Origin: Salinispirillum marinum
GTDB taxonomy: Bacteria > Pseudomonadota > Gammaproteobacteria > Pseudomonadales > Natronospirillaceae
Assembly (NCBI RefSeq): GCF_042651565.1
Contig: NZ_JBHSDF010000003.1
Direction: 5' to 3' (one strand)
DNA length: 64,000 nt
Positions 56,557 through 64,000 of this stretch are shown here, piece after piece. Below the pieces are notes generated by a model. The model made no database searches, was not told where the DNA came from, and saw nothing but the letters and a program-made list of their open reading frames with translations. The position numbers and the translations under genes are program-made. Within the stretch, counting starts at the first letter, position 1, and the number at the start of each line of letters is the position of its first letter.

Positions 56557-58047
56557 ATGTGGCAACCCCTTAGAACGACTTGGTTCTCAAATTTGCGTGG
56601 TGATGTGTTGGCCGCCATGGTGGTGGCGCTAGCGCTTATTCCCGAAGCCGTCGCGTTTTCCATTATCGCCGGCGTCGATCCGAAAGTGGGCCTGTATGCT
56701 TCGTTTTGTATTCTCGTGGTGACCGCCTTTATGGGCGGGCGTCCGGGTATGATTTCGGCAGCCACCGGCGCCATGGCTCTGTTGATGGTCACGCTGGTTC
56801 GTGAGCATGGCTTGCAGTACCTGTTGGCAGCAACGGTACTGACGGGGCTATTGCAGATCATTGCCGGTTATCTGAAATTGGCCAATCTGATGCGTTTTGT
56901 GTCGCGCTCGGTGGTGACCGGATTTGTGAATGCGCTGGCGATTTTGATCTTTCTGGCACAGGTGCCCGAGTTTACGGGTGAAAATTTTAGTGCCATGGTC
57001 ATTGTGTTCATTGCCGCCGGTTTGGCGATCATTTATGGCTTTCCCTATATCACCAAGGCCATTCCGTCACCCTTGGTGGCGCTGGTTGTACTGACCATTG
57101 TCGCCATCTACTTTGGTGTGGATTTGCGTACCGTCGGCGACATGGGTGAGCTGCCCGACACCTTGCCGATTTTCCTCATACCGGATATTCCGCTGAACCT
57201 AGAAACCCTGTTCATTATCTTTCCTTATGCCATCACCATGGCGGTGGTGGGTTTGCTGGAGTCCATGATGACCGCCACCATTGTGGACGATTTAACCGAC
57301 ACGCCCAGCGATAAAAATCGTGAATCGAAAGGTCAGGGCTACGCCAATATTGTTACCGGGTTTTTCGGTGGCATGGCGGGTTGCGCGATGATTGGACAGT
57401 CCATCATCAACATCAAATCCGGTGGTCGGACGCGGCTTTCGACTTTGTTAGCCGGTATCTTCTTGATGTTCCTCATTGTGTTTTTAGGGCCTTGGGTGTC
57501 GCAAATTCCTATGGGTGCCTTGGTCGCGGTGATGATCATGGTGTCCATCGGTACCTTCAGTTGGAGCTCGATTACCGACCTGAAAAAACACCCGCTCAGT
57601 ACCAACATTGTCATGGTCGTAACGGTCGTTGTGGTGGTGTACACCCACAACTTGGCCATTGGTGTGTTCGTGGGTATCTTGCTGGCCGCCATGTTCTTTG
57701 CCGATAAAGTCGGCCATTACATGCATGTGGCAAAAGAGCTCGACAGCTCAGGTACGGAGCGTCGTTACTTGGTGGTGGGGCAAGTGTTCTTTTCCTCGTC
57801 TGATAAGTTCGTGGCATCGTTCGACTTTAAAGAAGCCATTGATAAGGTGGTGATTGATCTGTCACACGCGCATTTCTGGGACATCACGGCTGTTGGCGCG
57901 TTGGATAAAGTGGTATTGAAATTTCGCCGTGAAGGGACAGCGGTTGAAGTGATCGGTATGAACGAAGCGAGTGAAACCATCGTGGATCGGTTTGGTGAAC
58001 ACGATAAACCGGAAGCTTTGGAAAAACTGCTCAGTGGCGGTCATTAA
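56557..58047 (+). CDS. SulP family anion transporter with STAS domain
   Basis: A 496-residue inner-membrane transporter with about 10-12 helices and a short C-terminal STAS domain (about residues 410-490; VIDLSHAHFWDITAVGALDKVV). Seen: the SulP start RGDVLAAMVVALALIPEAVAFSIIAGVDP and the G-x-x-x-G rich GMISAATGAMALLMV. The group resembles BicA-type bicarbonate and other anion transporters of marine bacteria; the substrate (bicarbonate, sulfate or other) is not certain. It precedes a universal stress protein gene with a 75-base gap, likely on one transcript. Weak ribosome-binding site (GTGGAAA). Confidence 0.88.
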   Translation: MWQPLRTTWFSNLRGDVLAAMVVALALIPEAVAFSIIAGVDPKVGLYASFCILVVTAFMGGRPGMISAATGAMALLMVTLVREHGLQYLLAATVLTGLLQIIAGYLKLANLMRFVSRSVVTGFVNALAILIFLAQVPEFTGENFSAMVIVFIAAGLAIIYGFPYITKAIPSPLVALVVLTIVAIYFGVDLRTVGDMGELPDTLPIFLIPDIPLNLETLFIIFPYAITMAVVGLLESMMTATIVDDLTDTPSDKNRESKGQGYANIVTGFFGGMAGCAMIGQSIINIKSGGRTRLSTLLAGIFLMFLIVFLGPWVSQIPMGALVAVMIMVSIGTFSWSSITDLKKHPLSTNIVMVVTVVVVVYTHNLAIGVFVGILLAAMFFADKVGHYMHVAKELDSSGTERRYLVVGQVFFSSSDKFVASFDFKEAIDKVVIDLSHAHFWDITAVGALDKVVLKFRREGTAVEVIGMNEASETIVDRFGEHDKPEALEKLLSGGH

Positions 58048-58122
58048 TGGCCGAACAACCGGTAGGCAGTCCACTGTTAAACGGTTAAGCTGAACTTGGC
58101 TTGCCACACGAGGAGAACGACA

Positions 58123-58971
58123 ATGACAGATATGGTCATGGCCTGTATCGATGGCTCTGATGCTTCACCCTCCGTATGCGATTACGCCACCTGGGTGGCG
58201 CGTCGCCTGAACGCACCGCTCACCTTTTTGCATGTGCTGGATCACAGTGAATACCCGCTGCAGTCCAACTTAAGCGGTGCCATCGGTTTGGGCGCGCGTG
58301 AAGCCTTATTGGAAGAGCTGACCGTGCTCGACGAACAGCGCAATAAGCTCGCCTTGGAGCAAGGCAAAGTGATGCTGGCCGCGGCGCAAGAACAAGCCGA
58401 AGCTGCGGGCATTGCTGGCACGCTGACCCGGCAGCGCCATGGGCATCTGGTGGAAGCCCTGCTTGATGTTGAAGCAGAAACACGGGTGTTTGTGATGGGG
58501 CGCGAAGGCGAGCATCCCGCCCAGCACCATGTCGGCAGCCATGTTGAAAACGTGGTGCGCAGCGTGCACCGGCCTATTCTGATAACTGTGAGTGATTTTC
58601 GTGCGCCGAGCGCCGTGATGGTAGCCTTCGATGGCAGCGAAACCATGCGCAAGGGTATGGCGATGATTGCCGCCAGCCCCTTGTTACAAGGCTTGCCGGT
58701 GCATGTGGTGAAAGTGGGTGACGATAAACCCGCCTGCCATGAACAGCTCGCATGGGCGCATGACGTACTGCAAGCCGCGGGTTTGGATGTGCAAACCACC
58801 TTACTGCAAGGTGAAGTCGAAACCGCTTTGGCGCAGTTTAAAAAAGCCCACAACATCGACTTTATGGTGATGGGCGCTTATGGCCATTCACGCATTCGCG
58901 AACTCTTGTTGGGCAGCATGACCACCAAAATGATCCGCCATGCGGATATCCCCATGCTGGTGTTGCGGTAG
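58123..58971 (+). CDS. Universal stress protein with two Usp domains
   Basis: A 282-residue protein made of two Usp domains (about residues 1-145 and 150-282). The second keeps the nucleotide-binding GAYGHSRIRELLLGSMTTKM motif (G-x2-G-x9-G-S/T like), so it may bind ATP; the first has VMGREGEHPAQHHVGSHVENVV, a degenerate form. AGGAG precedes ATG 58123; an upstream in-frame ATG at 58096 has no such site. It is downstream of the SulP gene, a combination in which Usp proteins have been proposed to regulate transport. Confidence 0.9.
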   Translation: MTDMVMACIDGSDASPSVCDYATWVARRLNAPLTFLHVLDHSEYPLQSNLSGAIGLGAREALLEELTVLDEQRNKLALEQGKVMLAAAQEQAEAAGIAGTLTRQRHGHLVEALLDVEAETRVFVMGREGEHPAQHHVGSHVENVVRSVHRPILITVSDFRAPSAVMVAFDGSETMRKGMAMIAASPLLQGLPVHVVKVGDDKPACHEQLAWAHDVLQAAGLDVQTTLLQGEVETALAQFKKAHNIDFMVMGAYGHSRIRELLLGSMTTKMIRHADIPMLVLR

Positions 58972-59010
58972 TGCTCTCCTAAATCCTTCAACACAGATTA
59001 AACTGATGGG

Positions 59011-59096
59011 TAGGCGTGGCGCAGGGCGTATGCCTCAAGGCGCGACTCCCGGCCTGCCGTGGAGCGCCGGAGGCATACCCCGAGAGCCAACGCCTA
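59011..59096. repeat. Nested palindrome between usp and hemL
   Basis: Three nested inverted repeats: TAGGCGT/ACGCCTA (59011-59017 and 59090-59096), GGGCGTATGCCTC / GAGGCATACCC(C) (59024-59036 and 59070-59081) and GGCGC/GCGCC inside (59039-59043 and 59064-59068). It lies between two convergent genes and may act as a two-way terminator or be a REP-like element. No T-run. Confidence 0.65.
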
Positions 59097-59123
59097 AAGT
59101 ATGCCCTGCTGCTAATCCGTCAT

Positions 59124-60410
59124 TCAATTCTTCAGCTGTGCAAACGAACGCGCCGCTGCAGCTATCGTAGCGTCGATCACTTCATCCGTATGAGCGGCTG
59201 ACATAAAGCCTGCTTCAAAGCTCGACGGCGCCAAATACACGCCTTCTTCCAGCATTAAATGGAAGAACTTATTGAAACGTGGAACATCACAGGCCATCAC
59301 TTGCTCGAAGCGGGTAATGTTAGGTTCATCGGTGAAGAAAAAGCCAAACATGCTGCCCGCTTGGTTGGTGGTCAGGCCAATGCCGGCATCCTGAGCGGCT
59401 TGCTTCATGCCATCCAGCAGGCGCGTGGTACTGGCGGTTAAGCGGTCATAAAAGCCGGGCTGGGTGATGGCCTGCATCATGGCTAAGCCCGCGGCCATGG
59501 CGATGGGGTTACCCGACAACGTACCGGCTTGATACACCGGGCCGACCGGCGCCAGCACCGACATGATTTCTCGCTTACCCCCGAAGGCACCGACGGGCAT
59601 ACCGCCACCAACCACTTTGCCTAGGCACGTCATGTCCGGAATGACGTTATACAACGCTTGCGCGCCACCCAAAGCACAACGGAAACCACTCATGACTTCG
59701 TCAAAAATCAACACGGCACCGTGCTCGGTACAGAGGCGACGTAAGGCTTCCAGAAATCCCGGTGCGGGCGGAATGCAGTTCATATTCCCAGCAACGGGTT
59801 CGACAATTACGGTGGCGATTTCGCTGCCCTTGGCGGCAAAGAAGGTTTCTAAGGCGTCGAGGTCGTTGTAGGGCAGGGTGGCGGTGTGTTTGGCGAAGTC
59901 GGCGGGTACGCCGGGAGACGTGGGCTCTCCCAACGTCAGTAATCCAGAACCGGCCTTAACCAGCAATCCATCGGCATGGCCGTGGTAGCAACCTTCAAAT
60001 TTGACGATCAGATCACGGCCCGTATAACCCCGCGCCACGCGGATGGCCGACATGGTGGCTTCGGTACCGGAATTCACCATGCGCACCAAGTCCATCGATG
60101 GCACCAGCTCGGTGAGTTTGAACGCCATCTCGACTTCCAATACCGTAGGGGCGCCAAAGGTGATGGCTTTGTCGAGTTGGGTACGAATAGCATCGAGAAT
60201 GGGCTGTGCGCCGTGGCCGAGAATCAACGGGCCGAACGACAGCACATAGTCGATGTACGCTTTGCCATTCACGTCATACAGATGCGCTCCAGCGCCATGA
60301 TCGAAAAATACAGGGTCGCCGCCGACACTCTTAAAAGCGCGCACGGGTGAATTCACGCCACCAGGAATTACCTGTTGGGCGCGTTGAAAAAGATCCGCAG
60401 AAGTGGTCAT
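59124..60410 (-). CDS. hemL: Glutamate-1-semialdehyde 2,1-aminomutase
   Basis: A 428-residue PLP enzyme (E. coli HemL 426) making 5-aminolevulinate for heme. Seen: VRMVNSGTEATMSAIRVARG (substrate/PLP phosphate), LIFDEVMSGFRCALGGAQ (Asp to PLP ring) and the Schiff-base Lys in MTCLGKVVGGGMPVGAFGG. ATG 60410 is the usual start (MTTSADLFQRAQQVIPGGVN). The frame is open 80 residues further, but that part lacks homology to HemL. It is divergent from a MalT-like regulator. Confidence 0.96.
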   Translation of the reverse strand: MTTSADLFQRAQQVIPGGVNSPVRAFKSVGGDPVFFDHGAGAHLYDVNGKAYIDYVLSFGPLILGHGAQPILDAIRTQLDKAITFGAPTVLEVEMAFKLTELVPSMDLVRMVNSGTEATMSAIRVARGYTGRDLIVKFEGCYHGHADGLLVKAGSGLLTLGEPTSPGVPADFAKHTATLPYNDLDALETFFAAKGSEIATVIVEPVAGNMNCIPPAPGFLEALRRLCTEHGAVLIFDEVMSGFRCALGGAQALYNVIPDMTCLGKVVGGGMPVGAFGGKREIMSVLAPVGPVYQAGTLSGNPIAMAAGLAMMQAITQPGFYDRLTASTTRLLDGMKQAAQDAGIGLTTNQAGSMFGFFFTDEPNITRFEQVMACDVPRFNKFFHLMLEEGVYLAPSSFEAGFMSAAHTDEVIDATIAAAARSFAQLKN

Positions 60411-60535
60411 CAATGGGCTCCCGGTGACTGCCCGGCGGCAGTCGGTTGAAGGTTGTCTTCGCTGCTGAAAGAACGATTTCAGCGTCACAGTTGCCAGATA
60501 GCAGGGGAACAATGGTAAACTGCCCGCTGGCGTAT

Positions 60536-60551
60536 GAAGTGTGATCACTTC
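60536..60551. promoter_or_regulatory. Small dyad in the hemL/MalT-like interval
   Basis: GAAGTG-TGAT-CACTTC, six-base arms around a four-base centre, in the shared promoter interval of hemL and the MalT-like gene. It may be a regulator site; evidence is only the symmetry. Confidence 0.3.
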
Positions 60552-60702
60552 GATTTCAACCACTGTGACGTTGTTTGCACAATAAACAGCGGTTGGGTGG
60601 CGCAGTTTAACGGTTTTTTCGGAGAATTGCCGCGCCTCGGATGTCACGGCGCAGATAATTGTGCTTCATTAATAAGAAAAGTAACTGGCAAGGTGTTGCT
60701 TC

Positions 60703-63396
60703 ATGGGGGATGTCATCGCTCAACACTTTATTGTCCCGTCGAAGGTATCGGTACCCAAACTACCCACCAATACGGTCGATCGGTCTCGGGTTGAAGCGTT
60801 ATTTGTTGCGGCGTGTGAGTCTCCATTGGTTATTCTTAAAGCCCCGGCGGGGTTCGGGAAAACAGTGGCGGCACTCTATGGCTACTATGCTTATGCCGAG
60901 CAAAATCCGGAAACGGCCCTCTGTTGGCTATCCTTGGATCCGGAAGACGACGACCCTTCCACCTTCGCTGCCTATCTCATCGCCGCCATTCAAAAACGGG
61001 TAGACCTCAGTGAGCCGCTGATCAGCCATGGTATTGGCAACCGAGCGGGTAATATACGCGCCTTGTTCGGCCAATTATTGTATGAATTGGATCAGGTCGA
61101 TGACGAGATTATGCTGGTCATCGATGATTATCACCTCATCGAACATGACGATATCCACACGGCCTTGGCGTACTTGGTTAAGCACCTGCCAGGGAATGTG
61201 AAGTTGGTGATTACCACCCGGTCTGAACCCCCGCCTAATATCATCGGCTTGCGCTTACAAGGTCTGGTGGCGGAGATTACCGAAGAAGACCTCGCTTTTG
61301 ACTTGGGTGAAGCACGAGCATTCCTGCAAGAATTTAGCGGTGCCGACATCAGTGACGAACAGGCGGAGGCCATTTTAGCGCGTATTGAAGGTTGGGCTGT
61401 TGGTCTGCAATTGATTGTGATGGGGCTTAAACAGAACCCGTCATTGGCCGATGTCGGCGCGGGGTTAAATCAAAAGAACCTCAATATCATTGACTACTTT
61501 GATTCCGAATTGTTCGATGGCTTGCCCGATGATGTAAAAACGTTTTTGCTGAACACGGCCATTGTGAAACGCTTCTCCGTTGAGGTGGCGGCGGCGCTTT
61601 GTCCGACCATTAATGTGCATGAAACGCTGGAATATCTGAAACGGCACCATCTGTTTATTGTGCAATTTAATGAAGAAAAAAACTGGTATCGCTATCACCA
61701 CCTGTTGCACGAGTTCCTGCGTCATAAACTGTTGGTCAATTCAGGCGCCAACATTCAAGCCTTGCATGAAGCTGCCAGCCAGGTATTTCTGGAGTTGGGT
61801 TATGTGGTCGGTGCCGTAGACCACGCGATTAAATCCGGTAACAAAGCGCAGATAACCGATATTGTCAGGCGGCATGGTAACGAGCTGATCCATAAGGCGC
61901 ATTATGACTTGGTGCGTCGTTGTCTGGCTGAATTAACCGAAGATGAAATTCTACAAGACGCCAACTTAGTCTTGGTACGTTGTTGGGTAGAGGCTATTTT
62001 TGGTGACGCACCCTTTGTAGAGGCCTTTCTATCCCGCGCGGCCCATTTGGTGGAACAAGAGCCGGAAGCCACCCGCAATCATTTGCGTGGCGAGATGCTG
62101 ACGGTGAACGCACAGGCGGCGTTTTCGCGTTTGGATTACGACAAAGCCAGTGACTACGCGCGTAAAGCATTAGATATGCACGACAAGGACAGTATCCGGC
62201 GGCAAAGCGCGCTGCTGATTCTGGCGAACGTGCTGTTCGAGCAAGGCGATATCCATAATGCCTTGGAGATCTACGAAGAAAGCGAATTGTTAAGCCGCCA
62301 AGAGGCGAATTACGACGCCGTGCTGTGGGCCTTGAATCAACAGGCGATCATTTGGAAGAATCTTGGCGACTTTGCCAAGTCGGCCGACTTATCCCGAGAA
62401 GTCATGAACTATGCCGGTGAAAAAGGTGTGCGTTACGGGTTCAATGTGGTGTTTGCGTACATCAATCAAGCCGAATTGGCGCTAGAAGAATACCACCTGC
62501 GGGAAGCCAAGCAGCTTATTCATCGCATCCAAAGCCTGTGTGAAAGCTGGGACGACTACTGGCAGTTGCACCTGCAAGGTTGGCTGTTGAAGTGCGAAAT
62601 GCTGAAAGGTAAACCGACGGTAGCGCGTGAACTGGCGTTGGAACATGAACAAATTCTCGCCCGCGAATACACCGCCGACATTCTGATGCCCTACAGTTTG
62701 GAAGTGCAGTTGCAGTGGTGGTGGCAGAACGGTGATGATAAGAAAATCAAAACCTGGTTAAAAGCCAAGGCCGAGGTTACGTCCTACCACAGTGTCAAAG
62801 ACTTCATGTTGTTGCGGGCCGAAGCCTATGGGCTCGCCGCCACAGGCGACTACGCCCAAGCACGGCGGAAATTAACGGATGCCATTACCCACGCTGAGGC
62901 CATGAGCTTCAGTGTGGAAGCTGTACGTATGGGCCTCCTGAATGCAGCGGTGGCGGACATTGCTGGTGACCATGAGCAAGCTGAGTCGGACGTGAAACGC
63001 TTGTTGCCTTTGGCGGCCGAACGTCAGTTGGTGGCGAGTTGGCTGTTTCTCCGTCAATGGCTCATGCCCATTGTTGAACGTTTGATGAAAACCCATGTGT
63101 TCAATGCCGATGTCGCTAAATATGCGGACCAGTTGTTGACCCTAAACCGGCAGCGTAATACCAGCGACAAACCCGGTGGCGAGCACATTCCGGATGCCTT
63201 GTTGGCGGCGGGTGTGTCGAAAAAAGAATGGCGGGTGTACAAGCACATTCTGGCTGGGCGCAGTAATGAAGAAATTGCCAGTGTTATGTTTATTGCCATC
63301 TCGACGGTGAAGACCCACATCAACAATTTGTACAAAAAATTGGGGGTGCGGAATCGGCGTGAAGCGATGGCCAAAGGCGAGACACTGTTGAATTAA
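60703..63396 (+). CDS. MalT-like LuxR family ATP-dependent regulator
   Basis: An 897-residue regulator in MalT size range (901). The N-terminal NOD/STAND ATPase has Walker A KAPAGFGKTVAALYG near residue 48 and Walker B MLVIDDYHLIE; a long TPR-like helical middle (about 350-800) follows; the C-terminal LuxR helix-turn-helix is SNEEIASVMFIAISTVKTHI with NNLYKKLGVRNRREA. It binds ATP, probably a small inducer, and multimerises to activate transcription. The gene is divergent from hemL. There is no maltose gene nearby, so the inducer and regulon are unknown. Confidence 0.9.
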   Translation: MGDVIAQHFIVPSKVSVPKLPTNTVDRSRVEALFVAACESPLVILKAPAGFGKTVAALYGYYAYAEQNPETALCWLSLDPEDDDPSTFAAYLIAAIQKRVDLSEPLISHGIGNRAGNIRALFGQLLYELDQVDDEIMLVIDDYHLIEHDDIHTALAYLVKHLPGNVKLVITTRSEPPPNIIGLRLQGLVAEITEEDLAFDLGEARAFLQEFSGADISDEQAEAILARIEGWAVGLQLIVMGLKQNPSLADVGAGLNQKNLNIIDYFDSELFDGLPDDVKTFLLNTAIVKRFSVEVAAALCPTINVHETLEYLKRHHLFIVQFNEEKNWYRYHHLLHEFLRHKLLVNSGANIQALHEAASQVFLELGYVVGAVDHAIKSGNKAQITDIVRRHGNELIHKAHYDLVRRCLAELTEDEILQDANLVLVRCWVEAIFGDAPFVEAFLSRAAHLVEQEPEATRNHLRGEMLTVNAQAAFSRLDYDKASDYARKALDMHDKDSIRRQSALLILANVLFEQGDIHNALEIYEESELLSRQEANYDAVLWALNQQAIIWKNLGDFAKSADLSREVMNYAGEKGVRYGFNVVFAYINQAELALEEYHLREAKQLIHRIQSLCESWDDYWQLHLQGWLLKCEMLKGKPTVARELALEHEQILAREYTADILMPYSLEVQLQWWWQNGDDKKIKTWLKAKAEVTSYHSVKDFMLLRAEAYGLAATGDYAQARRKLTDAITHAEAMSFSVEAVRMGLLNAAVADIAGDHEQAESDVKRLLPLAAERQLVASWLFLRQWLMPIVERLMKTHVFNADVAKYADQLLTLNRQRNTSDKPGGEHIPDALLAAGVSKKEWRVYKHILAGRSNEEIASVMFIAISTVKTHINNLYKKLGVRNRREAMAKGETLLN

Positions 63397-63540
63397 CGTC
63401 TTCGTTGATGTTCGGTGGGGTGGAGGAATCGAAGATAAACGAAAATAGACCCCCTTCCACCTTATCGCTCGTCCCTATTCCTTTTAGTATGCGTCTTGTC
63501 CTTGTCAGGCAAGGGCAGTCTAGTTGATAGGTAGTCTCTC

Positions 63541-63572
63541 GCTAATCACCCTCAGGGTGATTAGCTTTTTTT
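63541..63572 (+). terminator. Rho-independent terminator downstream of the MalT-like gene
   Basis: GCTAATCACCCT and AGGGTGATTAGC form a perfect 12-base-pair inverted repeat around one base, followed by TTTTTTT. It is 144 bases after the MalT-like stop, so a short RNA between them is possible though unsupported. Confidence 0.85.
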
Positions 63573-63613
63573 GCCTGTTCGTTTTTATTCAGACCGCTTG
63601 GTACACCACCCGC

Positions 63614-64000
63614 TCAGAACGGTTTAAGCACCACCAAGAACACAATCCCCAGCAAGGGCAATAAAGGCACTTCGTTAAACCAGCGAAAATAAACGTGGCT
63701 TTTGCTGTTCTGCCCGCGTGCAAAACGCTTGAGGTGCGCGAGGCATATATGATGATAGCCCACTAATACCGCCACCAAGGCTAACTTCGCGTGCATCCAA
63801 CCTTGCGTCCACCACATTGGCACGAGCCACAGCATCCAGAAACCCAGCACTAGAGTGACGATCATGGCGGGCGTCATAATGCCGCGATATAGCTTACGCT
63901 CCATCACCACGAAACGTTCGTGACCCAATTGGTCTTCTGTTTGCGCGTGATAGACGAACAAACGCGGCAAATAAAAAAGGCCGGCAAACCACGAAATCAC
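63614..64000 (-). CDS. hemJ: Protoporphyrinogen oxidase HemJ, partial at window edge
   Basis: The last about 129 residues of a small membrane protein of the HemJ/CopD-like family. Seen: WFAGLFYLPRLFVYHAQ (family HemJ start region), ERKLYRGIMTPAMIVTLVLG, HAKLALVAVLVGYHH and FNEVPLLPLLGIVFLVVLKP. HemJ oxidises protoporphyrinogen IX to protoporphyrin IX in heme synthesis. The 5' end, about 15 residues, lies beyond base 64000, so the apparent start at the edge is not real. Together with hemL it brackets the MalT-like gene. Confidence 0.88.
   Translation of the reverse strand: MISWFAGLFYLPRLFVYHAQTEDQLGHERFVVMERKLYRGIMTPAMIVTLVLGFWMLWLVPMWWTQGWMHAKLALVAVLVGYHHICLAHLKRFARGQNSKSHVYFRWFNEVPLLPLLGIVFLVVLKPF

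Noticed and set aside
60411..60647. N-terminal 79-residue extension of hemL
   Set aside because: The frame is open, but HemL proteins start at MTTSADLF; the extra segment covers the divergent promoter interval and has no ribosome-binding site.

Overview
The window is a chromosomal segment of about 53% GC (estimated by eye) from a free-living, aerobic, probably marine gammaproteobacterium. The rppH-ptsP pair, the gcvT/gcvPH locus, the Spu-type polyamine operon, a NaChBac-type sodium channel, TRAP uptake and short interspersed palindromes all fit an Oceanospirillales/Saccharospirillum-like or related genus. The genus is inferred from gene style only. No rRNA, tRNA, CRISPR array, phage or insertion sequence was seen, and almost all genes look intact. 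Two genes are cut by the window edges: the glutamine synthetase-like gene at the left and hemJ at the right.

Layout. 1-6.1 kb: polyamine uptake and catabolism (end of a glutamylpolyamine synthetase, a SpuC aminotransferase, then binding protein, ATPase and two permeases). 6.2-14.1 kb: mixed housekeeping and accessory genes (sodium channel, DUF192 protein, orphan binding protein, YihY/BrkB protein, LysR with a divergent FMN reductase, acetyltransferase, GAF-GGDEF-EAL protein, CWC protein). 14.3-15.05 kb: a FitAB/VapBC toxin-antitoxin pair. 15.1-20.8 kb: the glycine cleavage system, with gcvHP and gcvT on opposite strands around an XRE-cupin regulator; a matching dyad lies in front of both gcvH and gcvT. 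21-25 kb: isochorismatase-like hydrolase, GlxA-type regulator, ahpC and ahpF. 25.3-28.5 kb: TauE/SafE exporter, PobR-like regulator and pobA. 28.5-31 kb: a DUF6502-DUF5666 pair behind two matching dyads. 31-35 kb: M16 protease lipoprotein and a TetR/membrane-protein pair with twin operators.

35-45.7 kb is the most coherent catabolic island. A thioesterase, a feruloyl-CoA synthase-like ligase, an acyl-CoA dehydrogenase, an SDR, a thiolase and a crotonase lie in one minus-strand operon. A three-gene TRAP transporter and a MarR regulator run the other way. Two near-identical inverted repeats sit in the shared promoter region. Together with pobA 7 kb away, the genes can be read as a complete non-retroaldol (beta-oxidative) route from imported hydroxycinnamates through 4-hydroxybenzoyl-CoA to protocatechuate.

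45.8-64 kb: MarC, alkylation repair (an Ada-AlkA fusion plus Ogt), an HDOD protein, an imelysin-like lipoprotein, a HAD phosphatase, rppH-ptsP, typA, a SulP transporter with a universal stress protein behind a stringent-type promoter and long leader, hemL, a MalT-like regulator and hemJ. REP-like and other nested palindromes are spread between genes at about 18.6, 19.4, 23.2, 45.7, 54.2 and 59.0 kb.
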